DNA of 13,144 nt, from NCBI GenBank assembly GCA_002712125.1, contig PASL01000032.1, forward strand, positions 1 through 13,144, in the 5' to 3' direction. A program made the position numbers and the translations under genes. The stretch is from Chloroflexota bacterium (GTDB lineage: Bacteria > Chloroflexota > Dehalococcoidia > Lucifugimonadales > Lucifugimonadaceae). Shown piece by piece: positions 6,431 through 13,144 of the stretch; the first letter of the stretch is position 1; every line of letters begins with the position of its first letter. The notes beneath the pieces were generated by a model. The model made no database searches, was not told the DNA's origin, and was given only the letters and a program-made list of their open reading frames with translations.

Positions 6431-6460
6431 TTGATTTAAGATAAAAAAATAAAATAATAT
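6431..6460 (+). promoter_or_regulatory. Possible promoter of the ABC exporter pair
   Basis: TTGATT (6431-6436) and TAATAT (6455-6460) are 18 bases apart and lie about 24 bases before the ATG at 6484. It is back to back with the promoter of the divergent acetyltransferase gene. The -10 match is modest. Confidence 0.33.
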
Positions 6461-6483
6461 CCATAAAAAGAAATTTACATCAT

Positions 6484-8307
6484 ATGATAGTTAAAAATCA
6501 AACTATTTCTGCCCGACCATTACAAAATAATGATTCCTTGAAAGTTTTTTTTAGAATTATCAAAATGTCCATAAAGTATAAATGGCGACTATTTTTTGGA
6601 ATATCAGCCATATTCATTTCAAGTGGATTTTCATTATACATTCCCATATTACTTGGAGACGCCGTAGACGCAGCAAATAATTTGCTTGGTAACAACTCTG
6701 AAATTTCTTCTATAAACGATTCTAAAAACCATCTATATTTCATATGTTTTTTGTTGCTTTTATCCTCAATTGGAAGAGGCACATTCGCAATGTTACATGT
6801 TTATCTTGGAGAATCGATAGGTCAACATATTGGGTATGAACTTCGTATGCTTTATTATGAAAAACTTCAAAGACTTTCTTTTAGTTATCATGCTGGCGTT
6901 CACACAGGAGATCTAATAACTCGTGGAATATTAGATGTCGAAGGGATAAGAATGTTTGTTCAAACGGCAATATTAAGATTAATTTTTCTAACAACGTTAA
7001 TTGGAACTGGAACTTTCCTTATGATAAAGACAAACCCTACTTTAGGTTTGCTTAGTCTGAGTTTTGTACCTTTTGTTGCATGGAAAGCTACTTCTGCAAG
7101 ACTAAAACTTCGTTCAAATTGGTATGCGCTACAAGATAAACTTTCAGTTTTAACAAAAACTATGGATGAAAACTTAGGAGGAATTAGAGTTGTAAGAGCA
7201 TTTTCAGCAGAAGAATTTGAGATGGCAAAATATAATAAAGTTTCAGATGAGGCTCTTAAGTTATCTAATGAGCAGGTAAACATTAGATCCTCAAGCATAT
7301 CGTTGATCAGCACCTCCTTTTTTATCTCAATGGGTATAGTTTTATTAGTAGGAGGACAACAGGTTATTGAAGGAACAATAACCCCAGGGGAATTAACGCA
7401 ATTTCTAGCTTTTATGAGTATTCTGTTAGATCCTGTCAGACAAATAGGTTTGATGATAAATGGATTTGCAAGAGGGTCAGCATCAGGGGGTAGATTATTT
7501 GCTATTTTAGATTTAGAACCAAATATTCATGACGAAGTTTACTCGAAAGATATTTTAGTAGAAAAAGGTAAACTTGAATTTAGGAATGTGAGTTTTACAT
7601 ATGAGGGAGATAATCATGAAACAATCCATAACGTAAGTTTCGCAATTGAACCAGGCGAGACTCTTGGTATTGTAGGTCCACCCGGTAGTGGTAAATCTAC
7701 TATAGCTCATTTAATACCTAGATTTTATGATCCGACAGACGGCTCAATCCTAATTGATGATTTAGATATTAGAAATTTCACTCTTGAATCTCTTAGGCAT
7801 GCGGTTTGTGTTGTTGAACAAGATACATTTATGTTTACAGCATCAATTGAACATAATATAGCTTATGGAAATCCATGGGCACCAGATGACAGAGTGGAAA
7901 AATCTACACATCATGCACAACTTGCAGAGTACATTGAAAGGTTACCCGAAAAATATAAAACTCTTGTTGGAGAAAGAGGGGTTTCTTTATCAGGGGGGCA
8001 AAGACAAAGACTTTCAATAGCTAGATCTGTGATGCTTGATCCTAATATTATTATTTTTGATGATTCAACTGCAGCTATAGATGCAGGAACAGAAAGAAAA
8101 ATACGAGAAGAATTAAAAAACTTAACTTCTAGGACTACAAATATTATTATCTCTCACAGACTAAGTTCTCTAATGCATGCAAACAAAATCTTATTCTTAG
8201 AAAAAGGTAGGATAGTTGAATCTGGAAATCATCAAGAATTATTAGAATTAAATGGCCATTACAGAGATTTATACAACCTACAAAATAAAACAAGAGGAAA
8301 AATGTGA
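6484..8307 (+). CDS. ABC exporter half-transporter, subunit with degenerate ATP site
   Basis: This 607-residue protein fuses a six-helix type IV (ABCB-like) membrane domain (about 30-330) to an ATPase domain (about 355-600). ATPase motifs: Walker A GPPGSGKST (398-406), Q-loop in VVEQDTFMF, a canonical signature LSGGQRQR (502-509), Walker B IIIFDD (522-527) and switch His558. The residue after the Walker B aspartate, normally catalytic Glu, is Asp527. That change, with an intact LSGGQ, is the hallmark of one half of heterodimeric exporters such as TM287/288, BmrCD and LmrCD. The partner gene overlaps the stop codon by 4 bases, so 1:1 production is expected. It sits in the cytoplasmic membrane and probably exports lipids or small hydrophobic compounds; the substrate cannot be told from sequence. 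The ribosome site is weak (AAGAAA). No sign of transfer. Confidence 0.94.
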   Translation: MIVKNQTISARPLQNNDSLKVFFRIIKMSIKYKWRLFFGISAIFISSGFSLYIPILLGDAVDAANNLLGNNSEISSINDSKNHLYFICFLLLLSSIGRGTFAMLHVYLGESIGQHIGYELRMLYYEKLQRLSFSYHAGVHTGDLITRGILDVEGIRMFVQTAILRLIFLTTLIGTGTFLMIKTNPTLGLLSLSFVPFVAWKATSARLKLRSNWYALQDKLSVLTKTMDENLGGIRVVRAFSAEEFEMAKYNKVSDEALKLSNEQVNIRSSSISLISTSFFISMGIVLLVGGQQVIEGTITPGELTQFLAFMSILLDPVRQIGLMINGFARGSASGGRLFAILDLEPNIHDEVYSKDILVEKGKLEFRNVSFTYEGDNHETIHNVSFAIEPGETLGIVGPPGSGKSTIAHLIPRFYDPTDGSILIDDLDIRNFTLESLRHAVCVVEQDTFMFTASIEHNIAYGNPWAPDDRVEKSTHHAQLAEYIERLPEKYKTLVGERGVSLSGGQRQRLSIARSVMLDPNIIIFDDSTAAIDAGTERKIREELKNLTSRTTNIIISHRLSSLMHANKILFLEKGRIVESGNHQELLELNGHYRDLYNLQNKTRGKM

Positions 8308-10187
8308 GTATAAAAAAATACAGTGAAAGAAGTCATGAAATACCTCCTAAGGCGTCAGTTGTTCTTGCATCTAATTTAGAAGAAGAGGTATTTAGCGAAA
8401 AATTTAACGGTGATGTGATAAAAAGATTTTTTGGCTATGTAAAACCATATAAAAAACAAATCATTCCTGCACTTATAGCTGTAATTATTTTTACCCTTAC
8501 TTCTATTTCAATACCTCTGATAATTAAGAATGTTTTTGATTCTGCATTATCAAACGGAAATAATGCAAATCTACTATATTTATTTGTTGGTGGATTTTTT
8601 GTTGCAGTTATTTTCAATTTTATATCAAATTATCTTCAAGAAATATTAGTAGGTAAAGTCGCTGAGCATGTACTTTTTGATATGAGAACGGCTATGTATG
8701 AGCATCTACAAAGAGTATCTCTATCATTTATGGATAAAACAGAAAGCGGTAAACTAATGTCTAGGCTACAAGGTGATGTAGCTGCATTACAAGAATTTTT
8801 ACATACTGCTGTTTTTGCTATTGGTGATTTTGTATTAATCATAGGAATAATCATAACAATGCTTTGGTTAGATTTTAGGTTAGGATTATTAACTATGATT
8901 GTTATACCAGCTCTTCTTTTAATAAGGATAATATGGATTCCTCACGCAAGAAATGCGTTTCTGAAAGCAAGAATAACTTCCTCTATTGTTAGTGGGGCAT
9001 TAGCAGAGAATATAAATGGAGTAAGAGCCGTGCAAGGAATGACTAGAGAATATGTAAACTATGACCTTTTTGATCTGAGAGCAAAAGAAAATTTACGAGC
9101 AGCACTAAAAGCATCAAAAATCGGTGTAATTATGCTTCCAACTGTTGATTCATTAAGTGGAATTGCTAGAGGAATTGTTGTAATTGTTGGTGGTATTTTT
9201 GTTTTGAATGGACAAATTGAAACTGGAGTAATGGTTGCTTTTGTATTATTTGTTCAGAGGTTTTTTGATCCAATAAGAGCATTAACAATGCATTATAGTG
9301 TATTACAAAGAGCAATCGCATCTGGAGAAAGAATATTTGAAGTTATCGACGTACCAGTAGACGTGTCTGATAAAGAAAATGCAATATTAATGGACAATCT
9401 AGAACCATCGATAGAATTTAATAAGGTAACATTTGGATATCTCCCCAATCAGCCAATTTTAAAAAATATTAATTTCAAAATAAAACCAGGTGAAACAGTA
9501 GCGCTGGTAGGACCTACTGGTTCAGGTAAAACTTCAACCACAGCATTAGTACACCGTTTTTATGAAATTTGGGAGGGAGAAATAAAAATCGGCGGAGAAA
9601 ATATCACCAACATAAAATTACAATCATTAGGCGATAACGTTTCTATGGTTTTACAAGAACCATTTTTATTTTCTGGAAGTATTTTAGAGAATATAATATA
9701 TTCAACAAAAAATGTTTCATTTGAACAAGTAGTGGACGCTGCAAAAGCTGTAGGAGTTCATGATTATATAATGGAATTACCAAACAAATATGATAGCCAG
9801 CTAGAGCAAAGAGGAGAAAATTTATCAATTGGACAGAGACAATTAATTTCATTTGCAAGAGCAATTGTAAGAAATGCCAAAATAATTATACTAGATGAAG
9901 CAACGGCCAATATAGATTCTTATACTGAAATGCAAATTCAAAATGCATTAAAAGTTTTGTTACAAGGTCGAACAGCTATGGTTATAGCCCACAGACTGGC
10001 AACTATAAGAGGTGCTGACAAAATTATAGTCCTTCAAAATGGAGAAATTATAGAACAAGACACCCATGAAAACCTAATAAAAAACAAAGGATTATATTAT
10101 AGTTTATCGTCTCTCAACTACTCATCATTTGATGATATACCTGATGAACTAATTCAAAAAATTTCAGATGAGACTTCCGGAACATAA
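8304..10187 (+). CDS. ABC exporter half-transporter, subunit with catalytic Glu and degenerate signature
   Basis: This is the partner of the preceding half-transporter: 627 residues with an ABCB-like membrane domain (about 40-335; hydrophobic runs at IIPALIAVIIFTL, LLYLFVGGFFVAVIF and AIGDFVLIIGIIITM) and an ATPase domain (about 365-600). Motifs: Walker A GPTGSGKTS (403-411), Q-loop VLQEPFLF, signature LSIGQRQL (507-514) with Ile in place of the first Gly, Walker B IIILDE (527-532) with catalytic Glu532, and switch His563. Pairing its Walker A/B with the LSGGQ of the other subunit gives one hydrolytic site; the reverse pairing gives the degenerate site. Translation starts at a GTG (8304) that overlaps the upstream TGA, preceded by AGAGGAAA. 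The longer, polar N-terminus (first ~35 residues) is cytoplasmic. It ends 19 bases from the convergent ruvB, with no obvious terminator hairpin between them. Confidence 0.95.
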   Translation: MSIKKYSERSHEIPPKASVVLASNLEEEVFSEKFNGDVIKRFFGYVKPYKKQIIPALIAVIIFTLTSISIPLIIKNVFDSALSNGNNANLLYLFVGGFFVAVIFNFISNYLQEILVGKVAEHVLFDMRTAMYEHLQRVSLSFMDKTESGKLMSRLQGDVAALQEFLHTAVFAIGDFVLIIGIIITMLWLDFRLGLLTMIVIPALLLIRIIWIPHARNAFLKARITSSIVSGALAENINGVRAVQGMTREYVNYDLFDLRAKENLRAALKASKIGVIMLPTVDSLSGIARGIVVIVGGIFVLNGQIETGVMVAFVLFVQRFFDPIRALTMHYSVLQRAIASGERIFEVIDVPVDVSDKENAILMDNLEPSIEFNKVTFGYLPNQPILKNINFKIKPGETVALVGPTGSGKTSTTALVHRFYEIWEGEIKIGGENITNIKLQSLGDNVSMVLQEPFLFSGSILENIIYSTKNVSFEQVVDAAKAVGVHDYIMELPNKYDSQLEQRGENLSIGQRQLISFARAIVRNAKIIILDEATANIDSYTEMQIQNALKVLLQGRTAMVIAHRLATIRGADKIIVLQNGEIIEQDTHENLIKNKGLYYSLSSLNYSSFDDIPDELIQKISDETSGT

Positions 10188-10206
10188 AATCATTATACTC
10201 AAAAAA

Positions 10207-11283
10207 TTACTCAAAGAAACTTTTTTGAATAGTATCATCTTTAGGAGGTATTATACCCAAATGCCCAAAAGCCTCTTTAGTACATTTTCTTCCTTGCGGA
10301 GTTCTTATTATGAAACCTATTTTTAGTAAATAAGGTTCAACTACATCCTCTAAAGTCTGCTGATCTTCATTTATTGTTGCTGCTAAGGCCTGAATACCAG
10401 CTGGCCCTCCATTATAATTTTTAGATAAAGTTTGCAAATATACTCTATCTAATCGATCTAAACCTAATTCATCAATTCCTTCAATTTTAAGAGCTTCAGA
10501 TGAAATATTCTGATCAATTTTTCCATCGTATTTTACTTGTGAATAATCCCTAACTCTTTTCAACAAACGATTTGATATTCTAGGAGTGCCTCTAGATCTA
10601 TTAGCTATCTCATTTGCACCTTCTTCATTAATTTTCACACCTAAAATTTTTGATGACCTAACAACTACCTCCGAAAGTTCCTCTATTGAATAATAGTCTA
10701 GATGATAAGAAAGACCAAACCTTTCCCTAAGAGGAGCACTCAGCATCCCCACTCTAGTTGTAGAACCAATAAGTGTAAATTGACTTAAGGGTAAATTTAT
10801 TGTTTTAGCAAAAGCACCAGAACCTGTAACAAAATCAACTCTAAAATCTTCCATCGCAGAATAAAGATATTCTTCCACACTTGTTGATAACCTATGTATT
10901 TCATCGATAAATAATATATCGCCATTTTTTAGATTTGAGAGCAAGCCTACAACATCTGCAGGCCTTTCAAGAGCTGGCCCAGAAGTATGAAAAAGTTTTG
11001 TATCCATCTCATGAGCAATAATATGAGCAATTGTTGTTTTACCTAGTCCTGGAGGACCGTGGAATAATGAATGATCAAGGGTATCCTTCCTGTCTTTACT
11101 GGCCTTAACAGCTATTGAAATACTTTCAACAACACTTTTTTGACCAACATAATCTGAAAATTTCTTAGGTCGTAAACTTTTTAGTACTTTATCATCGTCT
11201 TGTTTATCAAGATCACTGCTAGTAGTAATGTTTTTAGATTCAATAATTTTTTCTCTAGCATTATTTTCTTTATCAGTAGACAA
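10207..11283 (-). CDS. ruvB: Holliday junction branch-migration ATPase RuvB
   Basis: RuvB is the hexameric AAA+ motor that pulls DNA through the RuvA-bound Holliday junction. In this 358-residue protein: Walker A GPPGLGKTT (76-84), Walker B ILFIDEIH (123-130), sensor 1 LIGSTTR (171-177), arginine finger R186 in APLRERFG, sensor 2 GTPRISNRLL (232-241), and the C-terminal winged-helix DNA-binding domain (about 270-350, with GGPAGIQALA and TPQGR). The first ~32 residues are a polar extension before the conserved LRPKKFSDYVGQ. The start is TTG at 11283, chosen because AAAGGTGA lies just upstream and no other start precedes the conserved region; spacing is short. It is the third gene of ruvC-ruvA-ruvB, 11 bases after the ruvA stop. 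Confidence 0.97.
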   Translation of the reverse strand: MSTDKENNAREKIIESKNITTSSDLDKQDDDKVLKSLRPKKFSDYVGQKSVVESISIAVKASKDRKDTLDHSLFHGPPGLGKTTIAHIIAHEMDTKLFHTSGPALERPADVVGLLSNLKNGDILFIDEIHRLSTSVEEYLYSAMEDFRVDFVTGSGAFAKTINLPLSQFTLIGSTTRVGMLSAPLRERFGLSYHLDYYSIEELSEVVVRSSKILGVKINEEGANEIANRSRGTPRISNRLLKRVRDYSQVKYDGKIDQNISSEALKIEGIDELGLDRLDRVYLQTLSKNYNGGPAGIQALAATINEDQQTLEDVVEPYLLKIGFIIRTPQGRKCTKEAFGHLGIIPPKDDTIQKSFFE

Positions 11284-11294
11284 AATTCACCTTT

Positions 11295-11942
11295 TCATTT
11301 TGAAATATTTGACTTAAATACTTCTCTAAGCAGTTCTTGTAGGTCGTTCTCACACTCAGAATTCCTTGATACCGCTTCCTGTATTTGAGTTTGAGCTTCT
11401 GATAATCGATAACCTAAACTAACTAGTGCATCTATACCTTCTGAAACAACAGTTTGAACTAAATTTTTACCAGATTGTAAAGTTACTTCATCATAATTCT
11501 CATTTTTATATAAGGCAGTTTGAGTAACCTTACCTTTCAAAGTAGCAATAATTTTTTGAGCAGCTCTAGATCCAATACCAGGTAACTTTTGAAGAGATGC
11601 AACATCTTCCGTTTCAATGGCCAATGCAATGTTAGAAGCTGCAAGAATTAATGCGTTAGCTGCCTTTAGAGGACCTATACCTTCAACTTGTATCAATTTT
11701 TCAAAAAAATCTTTTTCTGTAGGGTGCCTAAAACCAACCAATATGGGCTTAGGTTGCCTTTCGGTAATATGATAATATACTTCTAATTCAACTTTCGATC
11801 CCTTTTCAATATTATCTGATAATAAAGATTGATAAACATATGCGGGAAGATTAACATCATATCCAATTCCGTTATTTTCTATAGTAACTACGGATGGGTC
11901 TTGAGTGATTTTACGGACTGTACCTGAAATAAAACTAATCAT
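11295..11942 (-). CDS. ruvA: Holliday junction DNA helicase subunit RuvA
   Basis: RuvA binds four-way DNA junctions as a tetramer and loads RuvB. The 215-residue protein has the OB-fold N-terminal domain (about 1-65, MISFISGTVRKI... with IGYDVNLP), two helix-hairpin-helix motifs (EGIGPLKAANALI at 87-99 and LPGIGSRAAQKII at 120-132), an acidic linker, and the C-terminal RuvB-binding domain III (about 160-210, ALVSLGYRLSEAQTQIQEA). It is slightly longer than the E. coli protein (203 aa). The ATG at 11942 is 4 bases after the ruvC stop, so the two are translationally close; no strong ribosome site is seen, supporting coupling. Confidence 0.97.
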   Translation of the reverse strand: MISFISGTVRKITQDPSVVTIENNGIGYDVNLPAYVYQSLLSDNIEKGSKVELEVYYHITERQPKPILVGFRHPTEKDFFEKLIQVEGIGPLKAANALILAASNIALAIETEDVASLQKLPGIGSRAAQKIIATLKGKVTQTALYKNENYDEVTLQSGKNLVQTVVSEGIDALVSLGYRLSEAQTQIQEAVSRNSECENDLQELLREVFKSNISK

Positions 11943-11946
11943 ATAT

Positions 11947-12429
11947 TTAAATTGATTTTTCTATCATCATACCATGACATATTGCAATAGAAAATGCATC
12001 TGCCATATGTTCATTCTTAATAATATTAGGCTCACCTAAACAATCAGACACCGCAGCTTTTACTTGTTCTTTAGAAGCGCCACCAAATCCGGTTAGCATA
12101 TTTTTAGCCTGAGTTGGTTGGTAGTTAAAAACAGGAACATTAAATTGTCCAACAGCTACAATTGCCGCTCCTCTCGCGTGACCTAGTAAAATAGCAGTTT
12201 TTACAAACCTCGACCTAGAATGTAATTCTTCAATAGCAACACTAGTTGGAGAGAATTCTACCATAATATCCTTAATTACAGAGTAAATAGAGTATAGTCT
12301 ATTTTCTAAAGATTGATCCGCTTTAGTTCTAATTACGCCTCCTTCTAAGGATTTATAATTTCTATTTTTTATACTAATTAATCCATAACCTGTATTTGTT
12401 AACCCAGGATCTATCCCAAGAATTTTCAA
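11947..12429 (-). CDS. ruvC: Crossover junction endodeoxyribonuclease RuvC
   Basis: RuvC is the dimeric, metal-dependent resolvase that cuts Holliday junctions symmetrically. The 160-residue protein (E. coli 173) has an RNase H-like fold: D7 in LGIDPGL, E67 in VAIEELHSRSR, and H141/D144 in NEHMADAFSIAICH. The third acidic position of E. coli (D138) is His here; the Thermus thermophilus enzyme also uses His at this place, so the site should be active. The start is TTG at 12429, with GGAG seven bases upstream; an ATG at 12434 is out of frame. It is the first gene of the ruvCAB unit, and a strong promoter lies 50-75 bases upstream. No recognisable LexA operator is evident, so SOS control cannot be claimed. 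Confidence 0.96.
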   Translation of the reverse strand: MKILGIDPGLTNTGYGLISIKNRNYKSLEGGVIRTKADQSLENRLYSIYSVIKDIMVEFSPTSVAIEELHSRSRFVKTAILLGHARGAAIVAVGQFNVPVFNYQPTQAKNMLTGFGGASKEQVKAAVSDCLGEPNIIKNEHMADAFSIAICHGMMIEKSI

Positions 12430-12477
12430 AACATTACTCCAAAACTAAATTAATTAATTTTATTTTACGACTATCCC

Positions 12478-12504
12478 ATTATAAACTCTAAATTAATATG
12501 TCAA
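12478..12504 (-). promoter_or_regulatory. Probable ruvCAB promoter
   Basis: On the minus strand a perfect TTGACA (12504-12499) and a perfect TATAAT (12483-12478) are separated by 15 bases, two fewer than ideal. It lies within the 99-base gap between ruvC and the divergent yceD and would give a leader of about 40 bases before the TTG start at 12429. Confidence 0.55.
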
Positions 12505-12528
12505 AAACCTTTAGATATTGATTATTAA

Positions 12529-13044
12529 ATGCAAAACAAAAACAAAAACAAATTTCATGTGAATCTTTCTAGCCTACTAATAGGGAATATAGGAGATATA
12601 AAAAAAGTAATAATCAAAGAAGTCGAATTATTATCTAATAACGAAACTTTCAATAACATAATCGCGAATATTAATTTTATACGTGCAGATAAAACTATCA
12701 TTGCGAAAGGAAAAATCAGAGCAAATTTCAAAATAATTTGTAGTAGATGTAGCGAAGAAACAGTTCAGGTAATAAGTTCAAATTACGAGGAAGAATATTT
12801 TCCGTATAATTATGATATTATGGGATTCCATAATCATATTGAGGATTATGATTACGAAAATGAAATTGATCTACAAATACAAAAATTAGATAAAAGAAAT
12901 TTTGTGGACTTATCATCAACGTTTGAAAATTCATTATATTCCGCAATTTCTATAGCTCCAAAATGTAAAGAGCATTGCAAGGGAATATGTATAAATTGTT
13001 TGAAAAATCTTAATTATGAAAAATGTTTGTGTAAAACTCACTAA
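12529..13044 (+). CDS. yceD: YceD / DUF177 family protein, ribosome-associated accessory protein
   Basis: YceD (DUF177) proteins are small, widespread proteins usually encoded just before rpmF (ribosomal protein L32) and linked to large-subunit rRNA metabolism; the exact biochemistry is not settled. The 171-residue protein shows the family signature: an N-terminal beta-rich half ending in CSRCSEE (C71, C74), a central acidic segment with EEEYFP and DLQIQKLDKRNFVDLSSTFENSLYSAISIAP, and a C-terminal zinc-binding-like cluster CKEHCKGICINCLKNLNYEKCLC (cysteines 146, 150, 154, 157, 166, 168). The ATG at 12529 has no strong ribosome site and opens a lysine/asparagine-rich stretch; no better start is visible. 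It is divergent from ruvC. The usual rpmF partner does not appear in the 100 bases left; it may begin beyond the edge. Confidence 0.88.
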   Translation: MQNKNKNKFHVNLSSLLIGNIGDIKKVIIKEVELLSNNETFNNIIANINFIRADKTIIAKGKIRANFKIICSRCSEETVQVISSNYEEEYFPYNYDIMGFHNHIEDYDYENEIDLQIQKLDKRNFVDLSSTFENSLYSAISIAPKCKEHCKGICINCLKNLNYEKCLCKTH

Positions 13045-13058
13045 ATTTCAGAATGAAT

Positions 13059-13102
13059 ACACTTGCTAAAAGTATATAAATAGGTGCAAAATTAACAAGT
13101 GT
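13059..13102. terminator. Imperfect inverted repeat after yceD
   Basis: ACACTTG (13059-13065) is repeated inverted as CAAGTGT (13096-13102), with a 30-base loop; allowing one mismatch the arms extend to about 11 bases. The loop is long and no clear T run follows, so it is a weak terminator candidate. The remaining bases to the window end are AT-rich and show no coding start. Confidence 0.2.
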
Positions 13103-13144
13103 TTAAAAATTTAATAAATTATATAATAAAAAAATAATAAGAAC

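Noticed and set aside
8041..8080. Asp in place of the Walker B Glu as a sequencing error or dead gene
   Set aside because: The change pairs exactly with the partner's altered signature, the known arrangement of heterodimeric exporters, and the rest of the gene is intact.
10188..10206. Bidirectional terminator between the second ABC gene and ruvB
   Set aside because: The 19-base gap has no inverted repeat; only an A run is present.
12447..12460. 14-base AT-only palindrome in the ruvC leader
   Set aside because: A run made only of repeated TTAA/AATT is expected by composition and gives no specific operator signal.

Overview
The window is strongly AT-rich and gene-dense, with short intergenic gaps and no mobile element, rRNA, tRNA or CRISPR array that I can see. 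All the genes are of bacterial type: ClpP, trigger factor, bacterial AspRS with its GAD insert, RuvCAB and YceD/DUF177. AT-richness, tight packing and frequent GTG/TTG starts suggest a small free-living genome, perhaps a marine lineage. A Chloroflexota (SAR202-like) origin fits the general flavour of the ferredoxin and the Cys/Gly-tailed A-type protein, but this is a guess; no marker here settles the phylum.

Layout. (1) 1-4008, minus strand: a likely transcription unit reading lrp-like regulator, aspS, tig, clpP, with gaps of 50, about 50 and 13 bases; clpP runs off the left edge after 84 codons. This is a translation and protein-quality unit (charging of tRNA-Asp, co-translational folding, proteolysis). 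(2) 4231-5721, plus strand: an A-type (HesB/IscA-like) Fe-S protein with a Cys/Gly-rich tail, a seven-iron-type ferredoxin and a double zinc-ribbon membrane protein. A Fur-box-like palindrome lies upstream of the first gene, and a perfect 20-bp palindrome separates it from the ferredoxin. (3) 5714-6370, minus strand: a RimI-like acetyltransferase whose stop codon shares a palindrome with the stop of the preceding plus-strand gene. (4) 6484-10187, plus strand: two overlapping ABC half-exporter genes whose motifs predict a heterodimer with one catalytic and one degenerate ATP site. (5) 10207-12429, minus strand: ruvC-ruvA-ruvB, the complete Holliday-junction branch-migration and resolution set. 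(6) 12529-13044, plus strand: yceD/DUF177, divergent from ruvC, without rpmF in the 100 bases that remain.

Most of the content is conserved housekeeping. I do not see a convincing new multi-gene system. The most unusual part is the Fe-S block at 4100-5721: an A-type scaffold lacking the first ligand cysteine but carrying six cysteines in a repetitive glycine tail, next to a ferredoxin and a zinc-ribbon membrane protein, behind a possible iron-responsive operator. AspRS carries the histidine associated with relaxed tRNA specificity, which suggests (without proving) indirect Asn-tRNA synthesis.
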